From Aldehydirespirator sp965221185 (GTDB taxonomy: Bacteria; Actinomycetota; Acidimicrobiia; Acidimicrobiales; Aldehydirespiratoraceae): a stretch of 64,000 nt of DNA. A program made the translations under genes and the position numbers. Positions 1 to 7,260 of the stretch are shown in pieces. Within the stretch, counting starts at the first letter, position 1. Every line of letters starts with the position of its first letter. Below the pieces are notes generated by a model. That model ran no database searches. It was given only the letters and a program-made list of their open reading frames with translations, and was not told the origin of the DNA. The DNA lies in assembly GCA_965221185.1 (NCBI GenBank), contig OZ244866.1, positions 3,968,001-4,032,000 of the forward strand, in the 5' to 3' direction.

Positions 1-1663
1 CGCCCTTCATAATTACCGGCGCACCCTGGGCTACCTTGTAGCGCACCCGCGCGGTGTGGATGCCCTCATCGTCAACGCTCTGGCTTAGCGGCTCGGCTTC
101 CATGCTGAAGGTGAATGGACTGCCAGGATTGCCTTTCAGATGCAAGGTTGTCATATCCAGGTTCTCGACCTCCAAAAGCGCGTCCGGCAACTCAGTCAGC
201 CGGTTGCCCCCCAGGAACAGCAAGAACCCGCCCCAATCACTGACCCACTCTACCCGGGGGAGCAGGCGAGGCGGCAGCGAGCTCAGTTTGTTGCCTGTTA
301 GGTACAATGCGAACAAATTGCCAAGTCCATCAAAGACGCCCGGCGACAATGAGATTATTTGGTTATTCCTTAGATACAAGTCTTCCAAACTGCCAAGTCC
401 ATCAAAGGTGCCCGACGACAATGAGCTTATTCGGTTATCGCTCAAATACAAGTAATCCAAACTGCCAAGTTCATCGAAGACGCCCGGCGACAATGAGCTT
501 ATTCGGTTATCGCCCAAATGTAACGCGTCCAAACTGCCAAGTCCATCAAAGGCACCTGGCGACAATGAGCTTATTCGGTTATCGCCCAAATGCAAGTATT
601 CCAAATTGCCAAGTCCATCAAAGGCACCTGGCGACAATGAGCTTATTCGGTTGTTCCGTAAATGCAACCTCTCTAAACTGCCAAGTTCATCAAAGACGCC
701 CAGCGGCAATGAGCTTATTTGGTTATTGTACAAATACAATTCTTTCAAACTGCCAAGTTCATCAAAGACACCCGGCGACAGCGAGCTTATTCGGATATTG
801 TTCAAAGACAACTTTTTCAAACTGCCAAGTTCATCAAAGACGCCCGGCGACAGCGAGCTTATTGGGTTTTGGCCCAAATTGAGGTTGGCGAGTCCGCTGA
901 GACCTGCGAAATCACCGGTCCTAAGGTCGCCAATACCTTTCCTATATAAGGCGTATAAGGCGAAATGAGAGATCTGCGCCAGGTGAGCGTCTGTAACCTC
1001 TTCGCACCGCGGCATGCGATCGTTGTGCCAGATCTGGTGCTTGATTGCTTGCCTGATTGCTTCACGAATCTGATACGTGCGGTCGCAGATACCCGGCTCA
1101 GGCGTCGGCTCAGGCTCAGGGGTGGTTGTAGGTGTCGGCTCAGGCTCCGGTGTCGGCTCGGGGGTGGTTGTGGGTGTCGGCTCGGGGGTGGTTGTGGGTG
1201 TCGGCTCGACGCCGGCGGGGGCAGGCTCGGGGGTGGTTGTGGGTGTCGGCTCGGGGGTGGGCGTGTCGGGCCATGCATTGTCCGTCAGGAAGAAGTCCGA
1301 CCACTCCGACGCTCCGGCGTCGTTGACGGCGCGGACCTGAAAGTAGTAGAAGCGCTGGTCCGGCAGGCCGCTTACCACGGCTGAGGAGCCATCGTATTCG
1401 GCCTCGGGCGCCTCCGCCCAGGCCGGGCTGTCTCCCGTCGTGTCCCAGTACTGCGCCCGGTAGGAGGTCGCGCCTTCTGCGTCGTCCCAGTCCAGCCCGA
1501 CGACGAGGTAGTGCAGCAACTTGCCGGTCAGGCCCTCCGGCTGGTCCGGGACCGCCTGCTGCGCGGCGGCGGGCGAGCCGGCCAAGAATAGGACCGGCAC
1601 GACAATGGCGGCGGCCAACAAGGCCAGCGATAGCCGGAGCAGCCAAGTGCTCAAGGGATGCAC
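1..1663 (-). CDS. Secreted leucine-rich-repeat protein, 3' end beyond the window
   Basis: About 554 codons are visible and the frame is still open at the window edge, so the C-terminus is missing. Translation from a GTG at 1663 (an in-frame TTG at 1672 is an alternative; AGGA motifs lie upstream) gives a signal peptide of about 36 residues ending SPAAAQQ. A fibronectin-III-like domain follows (about residues 42-125, with YYFQVRAVN and SEWSDF), then a Pro/Thr/Glu linker of repeated TPTTTPEP (about 125-180). From about residue 235 come at least eight near-identical 24-residue LRRs of the type LxxNxISSLSPGVFDELGSL, then two degenerate ones. The product is probably exported and used for binding or adhesion. 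The LRR part is clearly AT-richer than the window, which suggests acquired or recently amplified sequence. Ligand and anchoring are unknown. Confidence 0.8.
   Translation of the reverse strand, partial: MHPLSTWLLRLSLALLAAAIVVPVLFLAGSPAAAQQAVPDQPEGLTGKLLHYLVVGLDWDDAEGATSYRAQYWDTTGDSPAWAEAPEAEYDGSSAVVSGLPDQRFYYFQVRAVNDAGASEWSDFFLTDNAWPDTPTPEPTPTTTPEPAPAGVEPTPTTTPEPTPTTTPEPTPEPEPTPTTTPEPEPTPEPGICDRTYQIREAIRQAIKHQIWHNDRMPRCEEVTDAHLAQISHFALYALYRKGIGDLRTGDFAGLSGLANLNLGQNPISSLSPGVFDELGSLKKLSLNNIRISSLSPGVFDELGSLKELYLYNNQISSLPLGVFDELGSLERLHLRNNRISSLSPGAFDGLGNLEYLHLGDNRISSLSPGAFDGLGSLDALHLGDNRISSLSPGVFDELGSLDYLYLSDNRISSLSSGTFDGLGSLEDLYLRNNQIISLSPGVFDGLGNLFALYLTGNKLSSLPPRLLPRVEWVSDWGGFLLFLGGNRLTELPDALLEVENLDMTTLHLKGNPGSPFTFSMEAEPLSQSVDDEGIHTARVRYKVAQGAPVIMKG
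307..885 (-). repeat. 72-bp tandem repeats encoding LRR units
   Basis: Eight units of 72 bp, each encoding one 24-residue leucine-rich repeat on the minus strand. Units differ at a few positions, mostly in the variable LxxN segment. The period is a multiple of three, so the frame is kept. The array is coding sequence and explains the overlapping plus-strand frames here. Confidence 0.85.
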
Positions 1664-1796
1664 ATGACTCAATGTCCTAATAATCCTTACGTTGAGATGT
1701 TGTGCGGCGGCGCGAACCTATGCGGAAGGCTAGACAATACGACCCCTCCAACGGGCAGGCATAGACCATGCGGACTGCGCTTTATGTCAGAGTAGT

Positions 1797-1872
1797 TGGT
1801 GGGCCGCCCGGGGCTCGAACCCGGCACCTTGAGATTAAAAGTCTCCTGCTCTACCCGATGAGCTAGCGGCCC
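1797..1872 (-). tRNA. tRNA-Lys (anticodon TTT)
   Basis: Read on the minus strand, the 7-bp acceptor stem GGGCCGC/GCGGCCC (1866-1872 with 1801-1807) closes a standard cloverleaf. The D arm is GCTC...GAGC, the anticodon stem GAGA/TCTC encloses the loop CTTTTAA, and the T arm contains GGTTCGAGCC. A CCA end is encoded at 1797-1799. The anticodon TTT reads lysine AAA/AAG codons. It lies between two genes of the same orientation. Confidence 0.95.
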
Positions 1873-1911
1873 CTCTCCCATTGTGGCAGCGGCCGGGGCA
1901 CAAGAGCGCCC

Positions 1912-2283
1912 TCAGGCTGGGTTGCCGCTGTAGCGGTGGGCCTTTAGGTCGCCGAGGTCGGCCCACTCCAGGGTGCGGGCGTGGGTCGCCTCCAGCACGA
2001 CCTCGGGGGCCGCCCCGGCTGCAAGCGCCTCAGTCCAGCGCGACGCGCACAGGCACCAGTGGTCGCCGGGCGCCAGCCCGTCGAAGCCGATGGCCGGCTG
2101 CGGCGTTGAGAGGTCGTTGCCGGCCGCCTGGGAGAACTCGAGGAAGTCGGCGGTCATCACTACGCACACGGTGTGGACCCCGTAGTCGCCCGAGTCGGTG
2201 TTGCAGCAGCCGTCCCGGAACCAGCCGGTGAGCGGGTCGAAGGAGCAGGGCTGGAGCTCGTCGCCGAGCACATTGTTGGCCAT
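1912..2283 (-). CDS. DUF2237 family protein
   Basis: A 123-residue protein. The blocks CVVMTADFLEFS, GNDLSTP, GLAPGDHWCLCASRW and VVLEATH, and the ending DLKAHR, match the conserved layout of the DUF2237 (COG3651) family, small soluble bacterial proteins of unknown function with several conserved cysteines. Length is normal for the family. ATG start at 2283. It points the same way as the tRNA gene downstream, with 39 bp between them. Family assignment is firm; function is unknown. Confidence 0.85.
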   Translation of the reverse strand: MANNVLGDELQPCSFDPLTGWFRDGCCNTDSGDYGVHTVCVVMTADFLEFSQAAGNDLSTPQPAIGFDGLAPGDHWCLCASRWTEALAAGAAPEVVLEATHARTLEWADLGDLKAHRYSGNPA

Positions 2284-2335
2284 GGCGCCCAGTCTCGCAG
2301 ATCGCGCTGAGCGGCGCGGGCGTTACTCTCGGAGC

Positions 2336-2575
2336 ATGGCCGGCGCGGGCGAGTCGCTCTCGGAGGAAGGCGGAGCGCCGCTCAGCGCGTCGCAGATCGA
2401 AGACATCGAGCAGGATCTGGACACCGTGGACGAGGCCCTGGCCGCACTCGACTCCGGGGACCTTGAGGCGGCTGAAGCGCTGGCCGCAGAACTCGACGAG
2501 CCGGGCGCCGTCCCGCCTGGCAGTGGCGAGCAGGGCGGCGACGAACAGGATTCAGCGCGCGGTTCAGCCTCCTAG
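2336..2575 (+). CDS. Small acidic protein of unknown function
   Basis: A 79-residue frame from the ATG at 2336. It is rich in Asp, Glu and Ala, with a middle segment (about residues 18-55) of the type IEDIEQDLDTVDEALAALD that would form an amphipathic or coiled helix, and a low-complexity Gly/Glu/Gln tail. GGAG lies only one base from the ATG, which is close for a ribosome site, and the frame is open further upstream. It starts 52 bp from the divergent DUF2237 gene and ends 17 bp before the convergent metalloprotease gene. I do not recognise a family. Confidence 0.5.
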   Translation: MAGAGESLSEEGGAPLSASQIEDIEQDLDTVDEALAALDSGDLEAAEALAAELDEPGAVPPGSGEQGGDEQDSARGSAS

Positions 2576-2592
2576 CGCCGAAGCGCTCGGTG

Positions 2593-3156
2593 TCAGCTGG
2601 CGAGGGCCTGTTCGGACGAGGGCGGCTTCGCGCCGATGTCGCTGAGGGCCAGCAGGTAGCCCTCGGCCCTCTCCGCGTTGGGATTACGGTTCACGAGGGC
2701 CTGGAAGGCGGGCGAGTGGTCGGCGACCACCAGATGCGCCAACTCGTGGATGATGACGTGGTCGAGCACCCAGGGCGGCGCATCGGCCAGCCGGCTCGAG
2801 ATGCGGATGTCTCCGCTGCTGGCCGAGCACGAGCCCCAGCGCAGGCGCTGGCGGGAGGACCAGCTGATCGACCGGGGCTCGGGGAGGCCGAACCGCGCCG
2901 CGAGCTTCCGGGCCCTGGGCTCCAGCGGCACATGGCTGCAGCGCCACTTCTCCTCGAAGCGGGCCAGGACCTTGCTGACCATGGCCTGCTCCTCGTCCTT
3001 CGTGAAGAAGTCCGGGATGCGCACGACCAGAACACCGTCGGCCACCCGTGCGGACACCGACTCCTTCCGTCTGGGACTGCGCATCACCCGAACGGGCGGA
3101 AGGCTCCTGGGCGCTTCGTCCTCGAATTCGAAAGCCGGTGTGAGGCTCGTGCTCAT
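2593..3156 (-). CDS. YgjP/DUF45-type zinc metallopeptidase
   Basis: A 187-residue protein. The motif IIHELAHLVVADHS (about residues 138-151) is the zinc-binding HExxH of the YgjP-like (DUF45) family, related to M48 peptidases, and the preceding RWGSCS is the family's second hallmark. The N-terminal 35 residues are variable. The ATG at 3156 has GGAG six bases upstream and overlaps the stop codon of the histidine phosphatase gene (ATGA at 3153-3156), so the two are probably co-translated. The substrate is unknown. Confidence 0.85.
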   Translation of the reverse strand: MSTSLTPAFEFEDEAPRSLPPVRVMRSPRRKESVSARVADGVLVVRIPDFFTKDEEQAMVSKVLARFEEKWRCSHVPLEPRARKLAARFGLPEPRSISWSSRQRLRWGSCSASSGDIRISSRLADAPPWVLDHVIIHELAHLVVADHSPAFQALVNRNPNAERAEGYLLALSDIGAKPPSSEQALAS

Positions 3157-3755
3157 CGTCGCTCCTTCGTCGCCGCGGGCCTGAGGCACGCACCGTCTCC
3201 GGTGAGCGCGATTCGCTCCTGCAAGCGCACGTGGCCAGACTGCACGAGCAGCCGGCGGCCACCGAGGTTCCCGATGCGCTCGAAGTCGCAATCGAAATGC
3301 TGTTCGAGTGTATAGATAACACCGGCATGTGACACAACCAGCACATCGCCCGAAGGCACGCGGGCGGCGGCCCGGTGGATGGCGGCGAACACCCTGTCGA
3401 GCAGCGACTCGTTGCTCTCCCAGCCGGGCGGATAGTCGCTGGCGGCCAAGGCCCCGGGATAGCGGCCCTCAATCTGGGCGGTGGTGAGCCCCTGCCATGA
3501 GCCGACGCTGCGCTCCCGCCATCCGGGGTCGATGATCACCGGTCCGGACCCCACAGTCTCCGCGATGATCTCGGCGGTCGAGCTGGCCCGGACGAGGTCG
3601 CTGGACACGATGCAACTGACGTCGTCCAGGCCTCCGGCCGCGGCGCGGGCCTGGGCCGCGCCAGCCTCGGACAGGGGCGGGTCGGCCTGGCCCTGCCATC
3701 GGCCGTCGAGGTTCCAGACGGACGCGGCGTGGCGAACGACAAGGAAATTAACCAT
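3153..3755 (-). CDS. Histidine phosphatase family (phosphoglycerate mutase-like)
   Basis: A 200-residue protein starting MVNFLVVRHAASVWN. RHA at residues 8-10 carries the phospho-accepting histidine of the branch-1 histidine phosphatases, GRWQGQADPPLS is the expected next motif, and VVSHAG near residue 140 carries the second catalytic histidine. Arg and Glu occur at the usual places (SSDLVRASSTAE, WRERSVGSWQG). The third motif residue is Ala instead of the commoner Gly, which some family members share. The frame is open far upstream, but homology begins at the ATG at 3755. First gene of a pair with the metallopeptidase. The substrate cannot be predicted. Confidence 0.85.
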   Translation of the reverse strand: MVNFLVVRHAASVWNLDGRWQGQADPPLSEAGAAQARAAAGGLDDVSCIVSSDLVRASSTAEIIAETVGSGPVIIDPGWRERSVGSWQGLTTAQIEGRYPGALAASDYPPGWESNESLLDRVFAAIHRAAARVPSGDVLVVSHAGVIYTLEQHFDCDFERIGNLGGRRLLVQSGHVRLQERIALTGDGACLRPAATKERR

Positions 3756-3898
3756 TATCGCGGGCGACCGTAACCGGGCCGCGGACTCCGGCCGCGGATG
3801 CCCGCGCGCCCGGCTTGCGGGCTCCGCGCCGTGACCCGGCGAGGCTGGGCTCCGAACCCTCGCCGCGCCCGGTGCGGAGCGATGACTACCATGGCGCC

Positions 3899-4135
3899 GT
3901 GGCTCATCTGCGGCTGTTCGCATCGGCGCGGGAAGCGGCCGGAAGGGGCCGTGACACCGTGCCCGGCGCCACGGTGCGCGAGGTGCTGGAGGAGGCGTGC
4001 GGCCGTTATGGCCATGACTTCGCCGGACTGCTGGAAATCTGTCAGGTGTGGTGCAACGGCGAGCCGACCGCGCCGAACACGCCGGTGGGCGACGACGACG
4101 AGATCGCCGTGCTGCCGCCCGTCTCGGGCGGCTAA
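3899..4135 (+). CDS. MoaD/ThiS-family small sulfur carrier protein
   Basis: A 78-residue beta-grasp protein ending in Gly-Gly (PVSGG), the thiocarboxylated C-terminus of MoaD/ThiS sulfur carriers. VRLFASAREAAG-like sequence near the start and DDEIAVLPPVSGG at the end are characteristic of the MoaD side, which delivers sulfur for molybdopterin. No other molybdenum cofactor gene is nearby, so another sulfur-transfer role is possible. The GTG at 3899 begins the conserved sequence (VAHLRLF); longer frames upstream are not supported. mshA follows after 52 bp. Confidence 0.8.
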   Translation: MAHLRLFASAREAAGRGRDTVPGATVREVLEEACGRYGHDFAGLLEICQVWCNGEPTAPNTPVGDDDEIAVLPPVSGG

Positions 4136-4187
4136 CGGCCCTCGACCGGGACCGTCCTTGTAGCCGGGCGGGTATCCTCCACCGCCC

Positions 4188-5498
4188 GTGAGTCGCGTCG
4201 CTGTCCTGTCGCTCCACACCTCGCCGCTGGTGCTGCCGGGCCGGGGCGACGCGGGCGGGATGAACGTGTACGTGCGCGAGCTCGTGTCGTCGATGGCCCA
4301 GGCCGGGATCGACGCCACCGTGTTCGTCAGGCGTCATAGCGATGCCTTGGGCACCGTCGTGGACGTGGAGCCCGGATTCCGGGTCGTCCACATCGACGCC
4401 GGGCCGCCCGATCTGCCCAAGGAGTCGCTGGCCCGGTCGGTGGGGGAGTTCACTGAGGGCGTGGGGGCCTGGCTGGAGCAGAGCCCGGTCGACGTGCTGC
4501 ATGCCAACTACTGGCTGTCCGGCGTGGCCGGGCACCGTCTCAAGCACGAACTCGATCGGCCGCTGGTGTCCACGTTCCACACGCTGGCGCGGGTCAAAGC
4601 AGAGACGGGCGACCCCGAGCCTCGGCGACGGATCGAGGCGGAGGCGGAAGTGATCGCTTGCTCCGACGTGATCACCGCCAACTCCGTGGCCGAGGTCCAG
4701 CAGCTGGCAGAGCTCTACGGCGCCGACCCCAAGCGCGTGGCCGTGGTGGCGCCGGGCGTGGACGCGGCCTTCTTCTCAGCTGGGTCGCGCCGCGGTGCCA
4801 GGGCCGCGCTGGGGCTGGGGGACGAGCCGGTATTGCTCTTCGTGGGCCGCATCCAGCCCTTGAAGGGCCTCAGCGTGGCGGTGGACACCCTCATAGGGCT
4901 GGGCGAGGACTACGGCGACGCCCGCCTGCTGGTGGTGGGCGGCGCCTCGGGCCCCGACGGCGAGCGCGAGCTGCGACGCCTCGACGACGCCGTGCGTCTC
5001 CACCGCCTGAGAGGACGCGTCAGCCTGGTGGCCCCGCAGCCTCACCACCTCCTGTCCACCTACTACCGGGCTGCTGACGTCTGCCTGGTGCCCAGCCGGT
5101 CGGAGTCTTTCGGCCTCGTCGCCCTGGAGGCGTCCGCCTGCGGCGTTCCGGTGGTGGCGGCCGACGTGGGCGGGCTGCGCACGCTGGTCGATCACGGCCG
5201 CAACGGCTTCCGCATCGCCGAACGCGATCCGGCCCTGTACACGGCGGCGGTGCGGTCCATCCTCGGCGATCCGTCGCTGGCCTCATCCATGGCCCGCCAG
5301 GGCTCTGAGATGGCCGGCCGGTACTCCTGGACCGCCACCGCGGGGCGCCTGCGAAGGATCTTCGACGACCTAGAGGCCGAGCGGGTAGGCCGCAGCTCAA
5401 GCGGACTTCGCCAGACGGCGAGCGAGGCCGTGGCCCGAGCGGCCCGTGAGCGCAGCGAACAAGAGCGGGAAGCACGATGCTTCATCGCGAGGCGATGA
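4188..5498 (+). CDS. mshA: D-inositol-3-phosphate glycosyltransferase MshA
   Basis: A 436-residue GT4-type glycosyltransferase. It transfers N-acetylglucosamine from UDP-GlcNAc to inositol 3-phosphate, the first step of mycothiol synthesis in actinobacteria. The N-terminus RVAVLSLHTSPL...GDAGGMNVYVREL is the MshA signature, GRIQPLKG marks the second Rossmann domain, and SESFGLVALEASACGVPVV is the nucleotide-sugar E-x7-E motif. A YbjN-like gene follows, as in mycobacteria. Oddity: from about residue 396 the protein is encoded by an inserted ~142-bp repeat element, which replaces the natural end with a 41-residue Arg/Glu-rich tail. The GTG start at 4188 fits the family. Confidence 0.93.
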   Translation: MSRVAVLSLHTSPLVLPGRGDAGGMNVYVRELVSSMAQAGIDATVFVRRHSDALGTVVDVEPGFRVVHIDAGPPDLPKESLARSVGEFTEGVGAWLEQSPVDVLHANYWLSGVAGHRLKHELDRPLVSTFHTLARVKAETGDPEPRRRIEAEAEVIACSDVITANSVAEVQQLAELYGADPKRVAVVAPGVDAAFFSAGSRRGARAALGLGDEPVLLFVGRIQPLKGLSVAVDTLIGLGEDYGDARLLVVGGASGPDGERELRRLDDAVRLHRLRGRVSLVAPQPHHLLSTYYRAADVCLVPSRSESFGLVALEASACGVPVVAADVGGLRTLVDHGRNGFRIAERDPALYTAAVRSILGDPSLASSMARQGSEMAGRYSWTATAGRLRRIFDDLEAERVGRSSSGLRQTASEAVARAARERSEQEREARCFIARR

Positions 5499-5514
5499 CC
5501 TATCCAAACGGCTC
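5373..5514 (+). repeat. Dispersed inverted-repeat element, copy A
   Basis: About 142 bp, plus orientation, one of six full copies. Left end GAGGCCGAGCGGGTAGG, diverged right end GACCTATCC...GGCTC, and the central block with GGCCGTGGCCCGAGCGGCC and GCGCAGCGAACAAGAGCGG shared by all copies. It lies across the 3' end of mshA, so the tail of MshA and its stop codon come from the element. Confidence 0.8.
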
Positions 5515-5551
5515 GCGAGCGGTGCGGGTCCCGCTGGACTGCACGGCTTGA
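5495..5551 (+). other. Bridging micro-ORF between mshA and the ybjN-like gene
   Basis: An 18-codon frame. Its ATG (5495) overlaps the mshA stop as ATGA, and its TGA (5549-5551) is directly followed by the GTG of the next gene. The peptide MTYPNGSRAVRVPLDCTA has no recognisable function. It could pass terminating ribosomes on to the next gene. Expression is unproven. Confidence 0.35.
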
Positions 5552-6067
5552 GTGCCGGTGAGCGACCGGGATCCCTCCGCGCCGGGCAATCCCGATCCCC
5601 TCACCGGCGCCGCGCCGGTCTCGGACGCCGAGCTCGACGAGATGGAGCATCTCATCGACTCGTGGCTAGAGGCCGCGGCCGGAGCGAACCCCGCCATCGC
5701 CGCCGTGGAGCGCGGGCCGCAGGGCTCCAGACGGTGGTACGTGCGGGTCTGCGGCGAGGAGAAGGAGGTCTGGACCATCTGGTTCGCCCTCGGCCAGCGC
5801 ACCCTGCACTACGAGACGTACCTGGTGCCGGCCCCGGAGGAGAACCATGCTCGGTTCTACGAGCACCTGCTGCGCCGGAACCGGCGGCTGACCGGGCTGA
5901 AGCTCGAGATCGGACCGGAGGACGCCGTGTTCCTCTCCGGCTCAACGCCCGGCGTGCAGGTGACAGCCGGGGTTCTGGACGGAATCCTCGGATCGATGTA
6001 CGCCGCCACCGAGTTGATCTTCCGGCCCGCGATGCGGATCGGCTACGCCTCCAAGTTCCGCGGTTGA
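5552..6067 (+). CDS. YbjN domain-containing protein
   Basis: A 171-residue soluble protein with the YbjN-type fold also seen in type III secretion chaperones. Indicators are WYVRVCGEEKEVWTIWFALG, LHYETYLVPAPEEN, FYEHLLRRN and the C-terminal MYAATELIFRPAMRIGYAS. In mycobacteria the gene after mshA encodes the same kind of protein (Rv0487), so the neighbourhood is conserved. Function is unknown; a chaperone-like role is inferred from the fold. Start GTG at 5552, with a second in-frame GTG at 5558 and no strong ribosome site, in line with coupling to the upstream frame. Confidence 0.8.
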   Translation: MPVSDRDPSAPGNPDPLTGAAPVSDAELDEMEHLIDSWLEAAAGANPAIAAVERGPQGSRRWYVRVCGEEKEVWTIWFALGQRTLHYETYLVPAPEENHARFYEHLLRRNRRLTGLKLEIGPEDAVFLSGSTPGVQVTAGVLDGILGSMYAATELIFRPAMRIGYASKFRG

Positions 6068-6102
6068 GTCGGGTCGGCGGGAAGACCGTCACCGCAGAGA
6101 TG

Positions 6103-6131
6103 TTGATATATAGTGAACTGTCAGCTATTTT
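6103..6131 (+). promoter_or_regulatory. Predicted sigma-70-type promoter for the respiratory operon
   Basis: TTGATA (6103-6108), 17 bases, then TATTTT (6126-6131), in the only AT-rich stretch of the 273-bp gap 6068-6340. That gap holds no gene I can support. The nearest downstream gene starts at 6341, giving a leader of about 200 bases. From there to 28236 all genes point the same way with small gaps, so this is the best candidate promoter for the bc-nuo run. Confidence 0.5.
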
Positions 6132-6340
6132 AGGGGTTGTTCCGGCGGAGATGGGGCGACCGTTCGGGGAAGTCACAGAGTCGCCCTCTCTCCGCCGGCG
6201 TTCGCCTCGATGCGGCAGTCCGCGGTCGCCGGTGTTCGGATCGACGGTGCTGCGGTGGTAGATCTACCCGGGTCCGGGGAGGGTCCGCTCTGCCGGGACT
6301 ACACTGCCAGCCGTCCAACAGTCGTCGCCGAGGAGTGCCG

Positions 6341-6796
6341 GTGGTCGCCTTCGCCCTGTCAATTGTGGTAACGGTCGTGCTTGTCGGCGGCGTCTTCGCG
6401 TACATGAAGCGCCGGCCGGCGGGCGCACCCGTCACCTGGGGCGAGGCCATGTTCGGGGCGATGATCGCGTTCTTCGGGATGTTCTGGGTGTACGCGGTGG
6501 TGCCCCACCAGTGGCTCGCGTGGGCCGACAACGAGCTCAACTGGCGGACCGACAAGCTCTTCGTCGGCCCCGGCGGAATCCTGCGGGCCCAGGCGCACGG
6601 CGGCAGCTTCCCGTTCACCATCACCTACGTGGTGATCCGAGACGTCATCGCCAGCGGCATCTACGTCGTGGCCATCGCCGGCCACGTGGCGATGTGGCAC
6701 CTGTGGCAGAACCGGGGCAAGAAGGCGGAGGCCGCTGAGGCCGTCGAACTGTCGAGCTTCGGGCGTCCCCTAGTGCGGGAGGGCTCATCGGCGTGA
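6341..6796 (+). CDS. Membrane protein of the bc-complex operon
   Basis: A 151-residue protein with three predicted membrane helices: residues 3-20, about 35-55 (MFGAMIAFFGMFWVYAVVP) and about 95-120 (VIRDVIASGIYVVAIAGHVAMWHLW). Between helices 2 and 3 is a polar segment with FVGPGGILRAQAHGG. AGGAG lies five bases before the GTG at 6341. The stop overlaps the next start (GTGA at 6793-6796), tying it to the ferredoxin gene. I do not recognise a named family. Its position at the head of a quinol-cytochrome c reductase block suggests an accessory subunit or anchor for the ferredoxin. Confidence 0.7.
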   Translation: MVAFALSIVVTVVLVGGVFAYMKRRPAGAPVTWGEAMFGAMIAFFGMFWVYAVVPHQWLAWADNELNWRTDKLFVGPGGILRAQAHGGSFPFTITYVVIRDVIASGIYVVAIAGHVAMWHLWQNRGKKAEAAEAVELSSFGRPLVREGSSA

Positions 6797-7209
6797 CCAC
6801 CACCGACGCCAACCCACCCATGCCGGAGTTCCGGGACGACTACGTCCTGCAGGAGGTGGACGCCGCCTGGCTCTCGGCGGCCGTCAAGCCCAAGCAGTTC
6901 ATTCACATCGACCAGTCAGAGTGCATCATGTGCGAGGGCTGCGTGGACATCTGCCCGTGGAAGTGCATCTTCATGGTCACGACCGACGCAGTGGACGAGG
7001 CCGTCGGCACCGAGTTGCCCGGCATCGACCCCGCCGACAAGGTCATCTTCACGATTGACGACGATGTGTGCACGCGCTGCGCGCTGTGCGTGGACCGCTG
7101 CCCCACCGGTGTGATCATTCTCGGCAAGATGGCCGATCCTCCCCCTGGGGGAGATCCCCACCAGCGGACCAACGCCCACGGCTACGGCTACGGGATGCGT
7201 CTCGCCTGA
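6793..7209 (+). CDS. 2x[4Fe-4S] ferredoxin of the bc-complex operon
   Basis: A 138-residue protein with two four-cysteine clusters: CIMCEGCVDICPWKC (about residues 45-59) and CTRCALCVDRCP (about 94-105). An N-terminal extension of some 40 residues and a His/Gly-rich tail flank the ferredoxin core. Ferredoxins are not canonical bc1 subunits, so this one may shuttle electrons to or from the complex. It overlaps the upstream membrane protein gene by four bases, and the cytochrome b gene follows after 51 bp. Redox partner unknown. Confidence 0.85.
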   Translation: MTTTDANPPMPEFRDDYVLQEVDAAWLSAAVKPKQFIHIDQSECIMCEGCVDICPWKCIFMVTTDAVDEAVGTELPGIDPADKVIFTIDDDVCTRCALCVDRCPTGVIILGKMADPPPGGDPHQRTNAHGYGYGMRLA

Positions 7210-7260
7210 AGGCCGCTCGACCGTACGACACGATCCCCCCACAGGAGACCCCCCAGCCCG

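Noticed and set aside
307..885. Regular repeats that could suggest a CRISPR array
   Set aside because: Contiguous 72-bp coding repeats, no short repeat-spacer alternation, no cas genes.
54..968. Repetitive plus-strand frames (NCQVHQRRP...)
   Set aside because: They are the antisense of the minus-strand LRR array; the minus frame has signal peptide, linker and LRR consensus.
1687..1881. 64-codon minus-strand frame (MGEGPLAHRVEQ...)
   Set aside because: It is a translation of the tRNA-Lys gene, a common false ORF.
3756..4580. Long N-terminal extension of the histidine phosphatase frame
   Set aside because: Homology starts at MVNFLVVRHA (3755); the extension overlaps the MoaD-like gene and mshA on the other strand.
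6793..7209. Calling the ferredoxin a stray nuoI
   Set aside because: It lacks the NuoI N-terminus and the locus has a genuine nuoI at 21561; it is tied to the bc genes by overlap.
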